Shown here in pieces: positions 27,011-36,291 of a stretch of DNA of 64,000 bases (position 1 is its first letter; each line of letters starts with the position of its first letter). Below the pieces are notes generated by a model. It had not been told where the DNA came from. It made no database searches and saw only the letters and a list, made by a program, of their open reading frames with translations. The stretch is from Streptococcus sp. oral taxon 431 (GTDB lineage: Bacteria; Bacillota; Bacilli; Lactobacillales; Streptococcaceae), in the NCBI RefSeq assembly GCF_001553685.1, contig NZ_CP014264.1, positions 504,001 through 568,000 of the forward strand, in the 5' to 3' direction. The position numbers and the translations under genes were made by a program.

Positions 27011-27490
27011 GTGGACGCAATCGCAACTATCGTAGAATTAGTCAGAGAAGTCGTAGAACCTGTCATTGAAGCTCCCTTTGAACTCGTGGATATCGAGTAC
27101 GGAAAGATTGGCAGTGACATGATTCTTAGTATTTTTGTAGATAAACCAGAGGGAATTACCTTGAACGACACAGCGGACTTGACAGAAATCATCAGTCCTG
27201 TCCTAGATACTATCAAGCCAGATCCCTTCCCAGAACAATATTTCCTAGAAATCACCAGTCCAGGCTTGGAGCGTCCTTTGAAAACCAAGGAAGCAGTCGC
27301 TGGAGCAGTTGGGAAATACATCCATGTTGGACTTTACCAAGCCATCGATAAGCAAAAGGTCTTTGAAGGAACCTTGCTAGCCTTTGAAGAGGATGAGTTG
27401 ACTATGGAGTATATGGACAAGACTCGTAAGAAAACAGTCCAAATCCCATACAGTTTGGTATCAAAAGCACGTTTAGCAGTAAAATTATAG
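27011..27490 (+). CDS. rimP: RimP ribosome maturation factor
   Basis: A 159-residue protein for 30S subunit assembly, with the N-terminal alpha-beta domain ([23 protein letters not shown]) and [15 protein letters not shown], plus the C-terminal SH3-like domain. The annotated-style start is GTG 27011, but GAGGAG directly abuts it (no spacer). That is unusual; a non-canonical codon a few residues later might be used. It is the first gene of the nusA operon. Confidence 0.95.
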   Translation: MDAIATIVELVREVVEPVIEAPFELVDIEYGKIGSDMILSIFVDKPEGITLNDTADLTEIISPVLDTIKPDPFPEQYFLEITSPGLERPLKTKEAVAGAVGKYIHVGLYQAIDKQKVFEGTLLAFEEDELTMEYMDKTRKKTVQIPYSLVSKARLAVKL

Positions 27491-27532
27491 TAAAAGAAAG
27501 GAAGCTTTTGAAGATTCAAAAGTGAATAGAAG

Positions 27533-28669
27533 ATGAGTAAAGAAATGCTAGAGGCCTTCCGCATTTTGGAAGAAGACAAGGGAATCAAAAAAGAAGACAT
27601 CATTGATGCAGTGGTGGAATCACTTCGTTCAGCCTATCGCAGACGCTATGGGCAGTCTGATAGTGTAGCCATTGATTTCAACGAAAAGACAGGTGACTTT
27701 ACAGTTTATACTGTTCGTGAAGTTGTTGATGAAGTATTTGATAGCCGTTTGGAAATCAGCTTGAAAGATGCTCTTGCCATTAACTCAGCTTACGAGCTTG
27801 GGGACAAGATTAAATTTGAAGAAGCACCAGGTGAGTTTGGTCGTGTAGCAGCTCAGTCTGCCAAACAAACCATCATGGAAAAAATGCGCAAGCAAACACG
27901 TGCTATCACCTACAACACTTACAAAGAGCATGAGCAAGAAATCATGTCAGGTACAGTGGAGCGCTTCGACAATCGCTTTATCTATGTCAACCTTGGCAGC
28001 ATCGAAGCTCAATTGTCAAAACAAGACCAAATCCCTGGTGAAGTCTTTGCTTCTCACGATCGTATCGAAGTTTATGTCTACAAGGTTGAAGACAATCCAC
28101 GTGGTGTCAACGTCTTTGTGAGCCGTAGCCATCCAGAAATGATTAAACGCTTGATGGAACAAGAAATTCCTGAAGTCTATGACGGAACAGTTGAGATCAT
28201 GAGCGTGGCTCGTGAAGCAGGTGACCGTACAAAGGTTGCTGTTCGTAGTCACAATCCTAACGTGGATGCGATCGGAACAATCGTTGGACGTGGTGGTGCT
28301 AACATCAAGAAAATTACTAGCAAATTCCACCCAGCTCGCTACGATGCCAAGAGCGATCGTATGGTCCCAATCGAAGAAAACATCGACGTTATCGAATGGG
28401 TAGCAGATCCAGCTGAATTTATCTACAATGCTATTGCTCCTGCAGAAGTTGACCAAGTTATCTTTGATGAAAATGATAGCAAGCGTGCCTTGGTCGTCGT
28501 GCCAGATAACAAACTATCTCTTGCCATCGGTCGTCGTGGGCAAAACGTTCGCTTGGCAGCTCACTTGACTGGATACCGTATCGATATCAAGTCTGCAAGT
28601 GAATTTGAAGCGATGGAAGAAGCTGGTCAAGTTGATTTCGCTGACACAGACGAATTGACTGAAGAATAA
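27533..28669 (+). CDS. nusA: NusA transcription factor
   Basis: A 378-residue protein with an N-terminal RNA polymerase-binding domain, S1 domain (about residues 135-200) and two KH domains (GRGGANIKKIT and IGRRGQNVRLAAHLTG). It ends with a short acidic tail and lacks the C-terminal AR repeats of the E. coli protein, as is normal for Firmicutes. It modulates pausing, termination and antitermination. Confidence 0.98.
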   Translation: MSKEMLEAFRILEEDKGIKKEDIIDAVVESLRSAYRRRYGQSDSVAIDFNEKTGDFTVYTVREVVDEVFDSRLEISLKDALAINSAYELGDKIKFEEAPGEFGRVAAQSAKQTIMEKMRKQTRAITYNTYKEHEQEIMSGTVERFDNRFIYVNLGSIEAQLSKQDQIPGEVFASHDRIEVYVYKVEDNPRGVNVFVSRSHPEMIKRLMEQEIPEVYDGTVEIMSVAREAGDRTKVAVRSHNPNVDAIGTIVGRGGANIKKITSKFHPARYDAKSDRMVPIEENIDVIEWVADPAEFIYNAIAPAEVDQVIFDENDSKRALVVVPDNKLSLAIGRRGQNVRLAAHLTGYRIDIKSASEFEAMEEAGQVDFADTDELTEE

Positions 28670-28690
28670 AAGCTGCAAGAGGAGGGAAGG

Positions 28691-28984
28691 ATGAAAACAA
28701 GAAAAATCCCTTTGCGCAAGTCTGTTGTTTCTAACGAAGTGATCGATAAGCGAGATTTACTTCGTATTGTCAAGAACAAAGAAGGCGAAGTCTTTATCGA
28801 TCCGACAGGCAAGGCTAATGGCCGTGGCGCTTATATCAAGCTAGACAATGCAGAAGCCCTAGAGGCTAAAAAGAAAAAAGTCTTTAACCGTAGCTTTAAT
28901 ATGGAAGTTGAAGAAAGTTTTTATGACGAGTTGATTGCTTATGTTGATCACAAAGTAAAAAGAAGAGAGTTAGGACTTGAATAA
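28691..28984 (+). CDS. rnpM: YlxR/RnpM, RNase P-associated RNA-binding protein
   Basis: A 97-residue YlxR-family protein (RKSVVSNEVIDKRDLLRIV; DPTGKANGRGAY). The Bacillus homologue is reported to bind RNase P RNA and was renamed RnpM; that role is from family knowledge. It overlaps ylxQ by 8 nt. The RGAY-containing loop is the family signature. Confidence 0.93.
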   Translation: MKTRKIPLRKSVVSNEVIDKRDLLRIVKNKEGEVFIDPTGKANGRGAYIKLDNAEALEAKKKKVFNRSFNMEVEESFYDELIAYVDHKVKRRELGLE

Positions 28985-29276
28985 GCAAAAAGTAAGTAAT
29001 CTCTTGGGACTTGCTCAACGAGCAGGGAAAATTATCTCGGGTGAAGAAATGGTTGTCAAAGCCATTCAGGAACAGAAAGCTAAGCTGGTATTTCTAGCGC
29101 ATGATGCTGCTCTCAACCTGACCAAGAAGATTCAGGATAAAAGTCACTATTATCAAGTAGAAGTTGTAACCGTGTTTTCAACACTGGAATTAAGCATAGC
29201 AGTTGGAAAATCAAGAAAGGTTTTAGCTGTGACAGATGCTGGATTTACAAAGAAAATGAGGTCTCTTATGGAATAG
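28977..29276 (+). CDS. ylxQ: YlxQ, L7Ae-family RNA-binding protein
   Basis: A 99-residue L7Ae/L30e-fold protein ([18 protein letters not shown] … [12 protein letters not shown]) that probably binds kink-turn-like RNA. It starts at TTG 28977, inside the end of ylxR, with TAGGA nearby. It is standard in the nusA-infB operon of Firmicutes. Confidence 0.92.
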   Translation: MNKQKVSNLLGLAQRAGKIISGEEMVVKAIQEQKAKLVFLAHDAALNLTKKIQDKSHYYQVEVVTVFSTLELSIAVGKSRKVLAVTDAGFTKKMRSLME

Positions 29277-29292
29277 AAGAGGAGGACATGAT

Positions 29293-32046
29293 TTGTCTAA
29301 GAAAAGATTGTACGAAATCGCCAAAGAACTTGGAAAAGAAAGTAAAGAAGTTGTAGCGCGTGCAAAAGAGTTGGGCTTGGATGTAAAAAGCCACTCATCA
29401 AGTGTGGAGGAAGCAGCTGCTTCAAAAATCGTAGCAAGTTTTAAACCTGCTCCTGCTCCAAAGGTAGAATCGAAACCTGTGGCTCCAAAGCCAGTTGTCA
29501 CTAAGGAAGAGGCAAAACCAGCAGCAACTGTTGCTCCTAAAGAAGAAAAAGTGGCACCAGCAAAACCGCAGAGTCGAAACTTTAAGGCTGAGCGTGAAGC
29601 ACGTGCAAAAGAGCAGGCTGAACGACGCAAGCAAAATAAGGGCAATAACCGTGACCATCAACAAAATGGGAATCGTCAAAAAAATGATAACCGTAATGGT
29701 GGTAAACAAGGTCAAGGCAATCGTGACAACCGTCGATTCAATGATCAAGGTAAAAAACAACAAGGTCAGCAAAATCGTGGGAATGATCGCCGTCAGCAAG
29801 AGGACAAACGTCCAAATCAGGCTGGACCACGCATTGACTTCAAAGCCCGTGCAGCTGCTCTAAAAGCAGAGCAAAATGCAGAATATGCTCGTTCAAGTGA
29901 GGAACGCTTCAAGCAGTCTCAAGCTGCCAAAGAAGCCTTGGCTCAAGCAAACAAACGCAAGGAACCTGAGGAAATCTTTGAAGAAGCTGCTAAGTTAGCT
30001 GAACAAGCGCAGCCAGTTCAACCAGTGGTTGAAGTAGCTCCTGTAGCCAAAGAGGCTGTAGTGGATACACGTCGTAAGAAACAAGCCCGACCAGACAAAG
30101 ATCGTGATGATTACGATCATGAGGAAGATGGTCCTAGAAAACAACAAAAGAATCGAAGTAGTCAGAATCAAGTGAGAAATCAAAGAAATAGTAACTGGAA
30201 TAACAATAAGAAAAATAAAAAAGGCAATAAACAAAATAACCGTAATCAGGCTCCAAAACCTATTACAGAGCGTAAATTCCATGAATTGCCAACAGAATTT
30301 GAATATACAGATGGTATGACTGTTGCGGAAATCGCAAAACGTATCAAACGTGAACCAGCTGAGATTGTTAAGAAACTATTTATGATGGGCGTTATGGCCA
30401 CTCAAAACCAATCTTTGGATGGAGAAACAATCGAACTCCTCATGGTTGATTATGGAATTGAAGCTAAACAAAAGGTAGAAGTGGACAATGCGGATATCGA
30501 ACGTTTCTTCGTAGAAGATGGATATCTAAATGAAGACAAGTTGGTTGAACGTCCACCAGTTGTAACGATCATGGGACACGTTGACCATGGTAAAACAACC
30601 CTTTTGGATACCCTACGTAATTCTCGTGTCGCTACAGGAGAAGCAGGTGGTATCACTCAGCATATTGGTGCCTACCAGATTGAGGAAAATGGCAAGAAGA
30701 TTACCTTCCTTGATACACCTGGACACGCGGCCTTTACTTCTATGCGTGCACGTGGTGCCTCTGTTACCGATATTACGATCTTGGTCGTAGCGGCAGATGA
30801 CGGGGTTATGCCTCAAACTATCGAAGCCATCAACCACTCAAAAGCAGCTAATGTTCCAATCATCGTTGCTATTAACAAGATTGATAAACCAGGTGCCAAC
30901 CCAGAACGTGTAATCGGCGAATTGGCTGAACACGGTGTTATGTCAACAGCTTGGGGTGGAGATTCTGAGTTTGTAGAAATCTCGGCTAAATTCAACCAAA
31001 ACATCGATGAACTCTTGGAAACTGTTCTACTTGTAGCTGAAATCCAAGAGCTCAAAGCAGATCCAACAGTTCGTGCCATCGGTACTGTTATCGAAGCTCG
31101 CTTGGATAAAGGAAAAGGTGCGGTCGCAACCCTTCTTGTTCAACAAGGTACTTTGAATGTTCAAGACCCAATCGTTGTAGGTAATACATTTGGACGTGTC
31201 CGTGCTATGACCAATGACCTTGGACGTCGTGTGAAGGTTGCTGGACCATCAACACCAGTATCCATTACAGGTCTAAACGAAGCACCAATGGCAGGTGATC
31301 ACTTTGCCGTTTATGAAGATGAGAAGTCTGCTCGTGCAGCTGGTGAAGAACGTGCTAAACGTGCTCTTATGAAACAACGTCAAGCTACACAGCGTGTAAG
31401 TCTTGAAAACCTCTTTGATACTCTTAAAGCTGGTGAACTCAAGTCTGTTAACGTCATCATCAAAGCCGACGTACAAGGTTCAGTTGAAGCCCTCTCTGCC
31501 TCACTACAAAAGATTGACGTGGAAGGTGTAAAAGTTACCATCGTCCACTCAGCAGTTGGTGCTATCAACGAATCTGACGTGACTCTTGCTGAAGCTTCAA
31601 ATGCCTTTATCGTTGGTTTCAACGTACGTCCTACACCACAAGCTCGCCAACAAGCAGAAGCCGACGATGTAGAAATCCGTCTCCACAGCATTATTTACAA
31701 GGTTATCGAAGAGATGGAAGAAGCCATGAAAGGTATGCTTGATCCAGAATTTGAAGAAAAAGTTATCGGTGAAGCAATTATCCGTGAAACCTTCAAAGTG
31801 TCTAAAGTCGGAACAATCGGTGGATTTATGGTTACTAGCGGTAAAGTTACCCGTGATTCTAAAGTCCGTGTTATTCGTGACGGTGTCGTTATTTACGATG
31901 GTGAACTTGCAAGCTTGAAACACTATAAAGATGACGTCAAAGAAGTTACAAACGGCCGTGAAGGTGGTCTCATGATTGATGGCTATAATGACCTCAAGAT
32001 GGATGATGTGATTGAAGCCTATATCATGGAAGAAATCAAGAGATAA
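29293..32046 (+). CDS. infB: Translation initiation factor IF-2
   Basis: A 917-residue GTPase that brings initiator fMet-tRNA to the 30S subunit. It has an N-terminal IF2_N domain ([19 protein letters not shown]), a long low-complexity charged region (about residues 60-310, rich in K, R, Q and N), and a second IF2_N segment. The G domain follows, with GHVDHGKTT near residue 425, DTPGH and NKID, then domains II-IV. It starts at TTG 29293, 8 nt after GAGGAGG; an out-of-frame ATG lies between. Confidence 0.97.
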   Translation: MSKKRLYEIAKELGKESKEVVARAKELGLDVKSHSSSVEEAAASKIVASFKPAPAPKVESKPVAPKPVVTKEEAKPAATVAPKEEKVAPAKPQSRNFKAEREARAKEQAERRKQNKGNNRDHQQNGNRQKNDNRNGGKQGQGNRDNRRFNDQGKKQQGQQNRGNDRRQQEDKRPNQAGPRIDFKARAAALKAEQNAEYARSSEERFKQSQAAKEALAQANKRKEPEEIFEEAAKLAEQAQPVQPVVEVAPVAKEAVVDTRRKKQARPDKDRDDYDHEEDGPRKQQKNRSSQNQVRNQRNSNWNNNKKNKKGNKQNNRNQAPKPITERKFHELPTEFEYTDGMTVAEIAKRIKREPAEIVKKLFMMGVMATQNQSLDGETIELLMVDYGIEAKQKVEVDNADIERFFVEDGYLNEDKLVERPPVVTIMGHVDHGKTTLLDTLRNSRVATGEAGGITQHIGAYQIEENGKKITFLDTPGHAAFTSMRARGASVTDITILVVAADDGVMPQTIEAINHSKAANVPIIVAINKIDKPGANPERVIGELAEHGVMSTAWGGDSEFVEISAKFNQNIDELLETVLLVAEIQELKADPTVRAIGTVIEARLDKGKGAVATLLVQQGTLNVQDPIVVGNTFGRVRAMTNDLGRRVKVAGPSTPVSITGLNEAPMAGDHFAVYEDEKSARAAGEERAKRALMKQRQATQRVSLENLFDTLKAGELKSVNVIIKADVQGSVEALSASLQKIDVEGVKVTIVHSAVGAINESDVTLAEASNAFIVGFNVRPTPQARQQAEADDVEIRLHSIIYKVIEEMEEAMKGMLDPEFEEKVIGEAIIRETFKVSKVGTIGGFMVTSGKVTRDSKVRVIRDGVVIYDGELASLKHYKDDVKEVTNGREGGLMIDGYNDLKMDDVIEAYIMEEIKR

Positions 32047-32053
32047 GATTTTT

Positions 32054-32187
32054 GCTCCTTTCTTAGGTGGTGAGGGACGCAAGCAAACCGATGGTTTCAT
32101 TGCTTATTTTTGAGCCTAGAGTCTCAAAAATCCCCAGTGATTGAACTGAATTATCAGTCCAATCACTTTCACCACGGCGAAAGAAGC
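32054..32187 (-). repeat. Three-armed structured repeat, copy B (inverted)
   Basis: On the minus strand this 134-bp element aligns with the one at 9631-9766. The outer stem is GCTTCTTTC with GAAAGGAGC (one G-T) plus GTGGTG with CACCAC. Arm 1 is GTGATTG-ACTGA/TCAGT-CAATCAC. Arm 2 (ATTTTTGAG…CTCAAAAAT) is nearly identical to copy A. Arm 3 is GCAA…AAACC-ATC-GGTTT…TTGC. The outer stem, arm 1 and arm 3 differ from copy A on both sides and still pair. It sits between infB and rbfA, opposite to their transcription. Confidence 0.75.
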
Positions 32188-32297
32188 AGATAAGTTCAAA
32201 TTGAACTTCGTTTCAATTTGAATTGAAAATCAATAAGTTTAAAAATAGCTAGGTCTGCTGGCCTAGCTTTTGGTTCAATTGAGAGAAAGGAAAAAGT

Positions 32298-32648
32298 ATG
32301 GCAAATCATTTCCGTACGGATCGTGTGGGCATGGAAATCAAGCGCGAAGTCAATGAGATTTTGCAAAAGAAAGTCCGTGATCCGCGTGTCCAAGGTGTGA
32401 CTATCACTGATGTTCAGATGCTAGGTGATTTATCTATGGCTAAGGTTTACTACACTATTTTGAGTAATCTTGCCTCAGATAATCAGAAAGCTCAAGTCGG
32501 ACTTGAAAAAGCAACCGGAACTATCAAACGTGAACTTGGTCGCAATTTGAAATTGTACAAAATTCCAGACTTAACTTTCGTCAAAGACGAATCCATCGAA
32601 TATGGAAACAAGATTGACGAGATGCTACGCAATCTGGATAAGAATTAA
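32298..32648 (+). CDS. rbfA: RbfA ribosome-binding factor
   Basis: A 116-residue KH-type protein that binds immature 30S subunits ([34 protein letters not shown]). It is the last gene of the rimP-nusA-infB operon, set apart from infB by 251 nt containing the three-armed repeat. AAAGG precedes the ATG. Confidence 0.97.
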   Translation: MANHFRTDRVGMEIKREVNEILQKKVRDPRVQGVTITDVQMLGDLSMAKVYYTILSNLASDNQKAQVGLEKATGTIKRELGRNLKLYKIPDLTFVKDESIEYGNKIDEMLRNLDKN

Positions 32649-32652
32649 GCTG

Positions 32653-32676
32653 AAAGAGGGGCAACCCTCTTTTTTG
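32653..32676 (+). terminator. Intrinsic terminator of the nusA-infB operon
   Basis: AAAGAGGG-GCAA-CCCTCTTTTTT, a strong tetraloop hairpin with T run. Confidence 0.94.
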
Positions 32677-32807
32677 TGTGTCTATAAGTAGGTCATTGTC
32701 TAGTCAGATTAGATGAGTAGAAATCAATAAAATAAATCTTGAAAATATCATTTATTGCATAAATATGATAAGATAAAGCTTGATATGAATGAAAAATGGA
32801 GATAGAG

Positions 32808-33587
32808 ATGGCTAAAGAAGATGTGGCGATGCAAGTGTTGCAACAGGTAGTAAAACTTCCTGTCGTCAAAGTGAACCGGTCAAAATTTTTAATGGACAAA
32901 TTCTCTAAGGAAGTGGCTTCAAAGGATATTCCTAGATTATTGGAAGAAGGGCCGACAGCTTTATTATCTCAGGAAACCTTAGATCGAGTGGCTAATGCAT
33001 GTATTAGAGATAATGTATTGCTAGCAAGTGGAACATCTGTTTTAGCAGGTTTGCCTGGAGGTATTGCCATGGCAGTTACCATTCCGACAGATGTAGCCCA
33101 GTTTTACGCATTTTCACTGAAACTAGCTCAGGAGCTAGGTTATATTTACGGCTATGATGATCTCTGGGCTTCGCGAAATGAATTGAGTGAAGAAGCTAAA
33201 AATACCCTCTTGCTCTATCTGGGAGTGATGTTGGGAGTAAATGGTGCGGGCGCTCTCCTTCGTTCTGGTGGTGTTACAGTTGCTAAGCAAGTGATGAAAA
33301 TCGTAAACAAAAAGGCTTTGACAAAGACTCTTTGGTATCCAATTTTGGAAAAAGTTCTGAAAATCTTTGGAGTGAATCTGACCAAGGGAGGATTGGCTAA
33401 GGGGATGGGGAAAGTTATTCCTATTTTAGGTGGAGTCCTATCAGGAGGCTTAACTTTTGCGACCATGAAACCTATGGGAGAAAGATTGCAAAAAGAATTG
33501 TCCAAATTGATTAACTACGATGAAGCACAATATCAAAGAGATGTTGCCACTATCCAAAAAGAGGTTGAAATCATCGAAGGAGAATGA
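32808..33587 (+). CDS. EcsC-like membrane-associated protein of unknown function
   Basis: A 259-residue protein. The middle (ASGTSVLAGLPGGIAMAVTIPTDVAQFY, then LAQELGYIYGYDD) resembles the EcsC family, with hydrophobic, glycine-rich stretches at about residues 75-95, 140-160 and 200-225. ATG 32808 has GGAG at usable spacing; ATG 32796 lies in frame upstream. The first gene of a three-gene operon with two very small proteins. EcsC proteins have no established biochemical function that I know. I do not recall this operon from pneumococcus. Confidence 0.65.
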   Translation: MAKEDVAMQVLQQVVKLPVVKVNRSKFLMDKFSKEVASKDIPRLLEEGPTALLSQETLDRVANACIRDNVLLASGTSVLAGLPGGIAMAVTIPTDVAQFYAFSLKLAQELGYIYGYDDLWASRNELSEEAKNTLLLYLGVMLGVNGAGALLRSGGVTVAKQVMKIVNKKALTKTLWYPILEKVLKIFGVNLTKGGLAKGMGKVIPILGGVLSGGLTFATMKPMGERLQKELSKLINYDEAQYQRDVATIQKEVEIIEGE

Positions 33588-33588
33588 C

Positions 33589-33771
33589 ATGGGGATCATA
33601 ACAATACTGGCCAAAACCTACGGTAATTATCTTCTTACAAGGCAAGCTTTAAAAGTTGCAGAAACCATAAAAAAAGATGAAAACACAGTAGTAAGTTTAG
33701 GAAAATTACTTCTCGTAGATAAGCTTATGGATACAGCTACTTGGTTGATGAAGCCGGAGGATAAAGAATGA
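33589..33771 (+). CDS. 60-residue protein, EcsC-like operon gene 2
   Basis: ATG 33589 lies one base after the EcsC-like stop and follows AAGGAG; the frame is open further upstream inside that gene. The 60-residue product (MGIITILAKTYGNYLLTRQA…) is amphipathic and helical with a lysine-rich centre. No family is recognised. Tight coupling suggests it works with its neighbours. Confidence 0.65.
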   Translation: MGIITILAKTYGNYLLTRQALKVAETIKKDENTVVSLGKLLLVDKLMDTATWLMKPEDKE

Positions 33772-33920
33772 AATCTTTTTGGAAGCTCTTCACTCTTCTT
33801 TTTATAACACCAATTGTCGGTCTGATAAAAATTCTCTGGTTTTTAGTCTCTTTCGCCTTCCAATTACTGTTCTATAAGATTCTTTTCAAGATCATAGACT
33901 GGTTTTTCAAACTTCTCTGA
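33768..33920 (+). CDS. 50-residue hydrophobic protein, EcsC-like operon gene 3
   Basis: Overlaps the preceding gene by ATGA. The 50 residues (MKSFWKLFTLLFITPIVGLI…) are almost entirely hydrophobic and aromatic, with lysines spaced between two helices (about residues 6-20 and 22-37). CCGGAGG lies about 10 nt before the ATG. It is likely a membrane micro-protein. A terminator follows after about 80 nt. Confidence 0.6.
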   Translation: MKSFWKLFTLLFITPIVGLIKILWFLVSFAFQLLFYKILFKIIDWFFKLL

Positions 33921-33996
33921 TGATCATGGTAAGGATAAGACTTTGAGGTTTTACTAGGAAGAGTCTATATAATTAGAAATAATGAAGTGATACGAA

Positions 33997-34030
33997 ATAA
34001 ACTAGCAAGTCTTCTACTGCTAGTTTTTTA
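33997..34030 (+). terminator. Intrinsic terminator after the EcsC-like operon
   Basis: AAACTAGCA … TGCTAGTTT around a 10-nt loop with a T run. Confidence 0.88.
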
Positions 34031-34092
34031 ATCTTTGCCCTTGTGGTATAATAAAAAAGAAAAAACTGTTAGAGAATATGATGGAGGTTATG

Positions 34093-34326
34093 ATGGACAA
34101 TATCATTGATGTATCTATTCCTGTTGCGGAAGTTGTGGACAAGCATCCAGAAGTTTTGGATATCCTAGTAGAACTTGGTTTTAAACCTCTTGCAAATCCC
34201 TTGATGCGAAATACAGTCGGACGAAAAGTATCGCTCAAACAGGGGTCTAAGCTCGAGGGAACTCCTATGGACAAGATTGTACGCACACTGGAAGCAAATG
34301 GTTACGAAGTGATTGGATTAGACTAA
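34093..34326 (+). CDS. DUF1858 domain protein
   Basis: A 77-residue protein that is entirely DUF1858 (DVSIPVAEVVDKHPEVLDILVELGFKPLANPLMRNTVG). The domain is common at the N-terminus of ScdA/Ric-type iron-sulfur repair proteins and beside DUF438/hemerythrin proteins, as here. Of several in-frame ATGs, 34093 has GGAGG at 5 nt. It shares its last base with the next start codon, so the two are coupled. Confidence 0.85.
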   Translation: MDNIIDVSIPVAEVVDKHPEVLDILVELGFKPLANPLMRNTVGRKVSLKQGSKLEGTPMDKIVRTLEANGYEVIGLD

Positions 34327-35660
34327 TGGCAGATGAACGAATTCATGTCCTACGGGATATTTTATTAGAATTGCATAATGGAGCCTCCCCTGAATCCGTT
34401 CAGGAGCGCTTTGATGCAACCTTTACAGGTGTATCTGCTATCGAGATTTCCCTTATGGAGCACGAGTTGATGAACTCTGACTCAGGCGTAACCTTTGAAG
34501 ATGTCATGGAGCTCTGTGATGTCCATGCCAATCTTTTTAAAAATGCTGTTAAGGGCGTCGAAGTTGAAGATACCGAGCATCCAGGTCATCCTGTCCGTGT
34601 TTTTAAAGATGAAAATCTAGCCCTTCGTGCTGCCTTGATTCGTGTTCGTAGATTATTAGATACATATGAGTCTATGGAAGACGAGGAAATGCTTGCGGAG
34701 ATGCGTAAGGGTTTGGTTCGGCAGATGGGACTTGTAGGTCAATTTGACCGTCACTACCAGCGGAAGGAAGAGCTCTTCTTTCCTATTATGGAGCGTTACG
34801 GACATGATTCGCCACCAAAAGTTATGTGGGGAGTGGATGACCAGATCAGGGAACTCTTTCAAACAGCTTTAGCGTCAACTAAGTCGCTCCCAGAAGTGCC
34901 AATTTCCGCCGTAAAGGAAGCTTTTGAAGCTTTTGCGACTGAATTTGAGAGTATGATTTTCAAGGAAGAGTCCATCCTCCTCATGATTCTGCTCGAATCC
35001 TTCACCCAGGATGACTGGATTCAGATTGCAGAGGAAAGTGATGCTTATGGCTATGCGATCATCCGTCCGTCTGAGAAATGGGTTCCTGAACGTCAAAGTT
35101 TTGTTGAGGAAAAAAGTGTAGAAGAACCAACTCAGCCAGAAACTGTAGATGGACAGGTTCAACAAGTGATTGATACGCCAGAGGGTCAGTTTACTATCAC
35201 CTTTACACCTAAGGAAAAGGAAGCAGTGATGGACCGAAATAGTCAGCAGGCTTTTGGAAATGGCTATCTTTCAGTTGAACAAGCTAATCTTATCCTTAAT
35301 CATTTGCCTATGGAGATTACCTTTGTTAATAAGGATGATATCTTCCAGTATTACAATGACAATACGCCAGCAGATGAGATGATTTTCAAGCGGACACCGT
35401 CTCAAGTCGGGCGCAATGTCGAACTATGTCATCCGCCCAAGTATTTGGATAAGGTAAAAACCATTATGCAAGGTCTTCGTGAAGGGAAAAAAGACAAGTA
35501 CGAGATGTGGTTCAAGTCAGAATCACGGGGCAAGTTTGTTCATATCACTTATGCTGCTGTACACGATGAAAATGGAGAATTTCAAGGTGTATTGGAGTAT
35601 GTTCAGGATATCCAGCCTTACCGTGAGATTGATACAGATTATTATCGAGGAATAGAATAA
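34326..35660 (+). CDS. DUF438 / hemerythrin HHE / PAS domain protein
   Basis: A 444-residue cytoplasmic protein. The N-terminal DUF438 (to about residue 80) is followed by a hemerythrin-like HHE region (HPGHPVRVFKDEN; FDRHYQRKEELFFPIMERYGH; FKEES) with His and Glu spaced as for a di-iron site. An acidic linker leads to a C-terminal PAS domain (about 315-435; GYLSVEQANLILNHLPMEITFVN). Together with the preceding DUF1858 protein it looks like an iron or redox/NO sensing or repair pair. No output domain is present. The role is inferred. Confidence 0.87.
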   Translation: MADERIHVLRDILLELHNGASPESVQERFDATFTGVSAIEISLMEHELMNSDSGVTFEDVMELCDVHANLFKNAVKGVEVEDTEHPGHPVRVFKDENLALRAALIRVRRLLDTYESMEDEEMLAEMRKGLVRQMGLVGQFDRHYQRKEELFFPIMERYGHDSPPKVMWGVDDQIRELFQTALASTKSLPEVPISAVKEAFEAFATEFESMIFKEESILLMILLESFTQDDWIQIAEESDAYGYAIIRPSEKWVPERQSFVEEKSVEEPTQPETVDGQVQQVIDTPEGQFTITFTPKEKEAVMDRNSQQAFGNGYLSVEQANLILNHLPMEITFVNKDDIFQYYNDNTPADEMIFKRTPSQVGRNVELCHPPKYLDKVKTIMQGLREGKKDKYEMWFKSESRGKFVHITYAAVHDENGEFQGVLEYVQDIQPYREIDTDYYRGIE

Positions 35661-35669
35661 GGAGAAACA

Positions 35670-35924
35670 ATGAGTTACGAACAAGAATTTATGAAGGAAT
35701 TTGAAGCCTGGGTTAATACCCAAATCATGATTAATGATATGGCGCTCAAGGAAAGCCAAAAGGTCTATGAAGAAGATCAAGATGAGCGGGCTAAAGATGC
35801 CATGATTCGCTATGAAAGCCGCTTAGATGCCTACCAGTTCTTGCTAGGCAAGTTTGAAAATTTCAAGACAGGCAAGGGATTCCATGATTTACCAGAAGAT
35901 TTATTTGGAGAGAGAAACTATTAA
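35670..35924 (+). CDS. DUF1912 family protein
   Basis: An 84-residue acidic, helical, soluble protein (MSYEQEFMKEFEAWVNTQI…GKGFHDLPEDLFGERNY) that matches the streptococcal DUF1912 family. It is third in the DUF1858-DUF438 operon with AAGGAG before the ATG. The function is unknown. Confidence 0.82.
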   Translation: MSYEQEFMKEFEAWVNTQIMINDMALKESQKVYEEDQDERAKDAMIRYESRLDAYQFLLGKFENFKTGKGFHDLPEDLFGERNY

Positions 35925-35938
35925 GTTTTCAATATTGG

Positions 35939-35963
35939 TAAAGGGGAGGGGAACTCCCTTTTT
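35939..35963 (+). terminator. Intrinsic terminator after DUF1912
   Basis: AAGGGGAG-GGGAA-CTCCCTTTTT, ending just upstream of the next promoter. Confidence 0.85.
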
Positions 35964-35965
35964 CA

Positions 35966-35994
35966 TTGTTCCTTGAGCCTTTTTGTGTTACAAT
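35966..35994 (+). promoter_or_regulatory. Extended -10 promoter placed for a leaderless message
   Basis: TTGTTC, 17 nt, then TG-T-TACAAT (hexamer 35989-35994). A start site 6-7 nt after the -10 falls on the ATG at 36001, and no ribosome binding site precedes that ATG. The gene is probably translated from a leaderless transcript. Confidence 0.6.
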
Positions 35995-36000
35995 GTTAGC

Positions 36001-36291
36001 ATGAAAACGAAAAATATTATTAAAACAGGTTTAGTCGTGGCAGGGCTTGGAGCACTTGCCTTTGGTGCTAAGAAAGTCGCTGATGATCACAAACTCATGA
36101 AGACACAGGAAGAGTTAACTGCTATTGTGCGTGACTATTTCTCAGAAATGGGTGAGATTGGAACTCTCTATGTCCAAGTGTACGAAAGTAGCTTAGAACG
36201 TCTTGTTGGTGGTGTTATTTTTGAAGATGGACGTCACTATACCTTTGTCTACGAAGATGAAGATCTCATCTACGAGGAGGAAGTCATATGA
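36001..36291 (+). CDS. DUF4651-type small membrane-anchored protein
   Basis: A 96-residue protein with one N-terminal hydrophobic segment (IIKTGLVVAGLGALAFGA) and an acidic soluble domain (EMGEIGTLYVQVYESS; HYTFVYEDED). It resembles streptococcal DUF4651 proteins. ATG 36001 is the natural start; the frame is open a little further upstream only across the promoter. It overlaps the thioredoxin gene by ATGA. The function is unknown; coupling to a thioredoxin suggests a redox or envelope role. Confidence 0.75.
   Translation: MKTKNIIKTGLVVAGLGALAFGAKKVADDHKLMKTQEELTAIVRDYFSEMGEIGTLYVQVYESSLERLVGGVIFEDGRHYTFVYEDEDLIYEEEVI

Noticed and set aside
29422..30282. Antisense frames with many hydrophobic residues in infB
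   Set aside because: They result from reading the lysine/glutamine/asparagine-rich IF-2 N-terminal region backwards.
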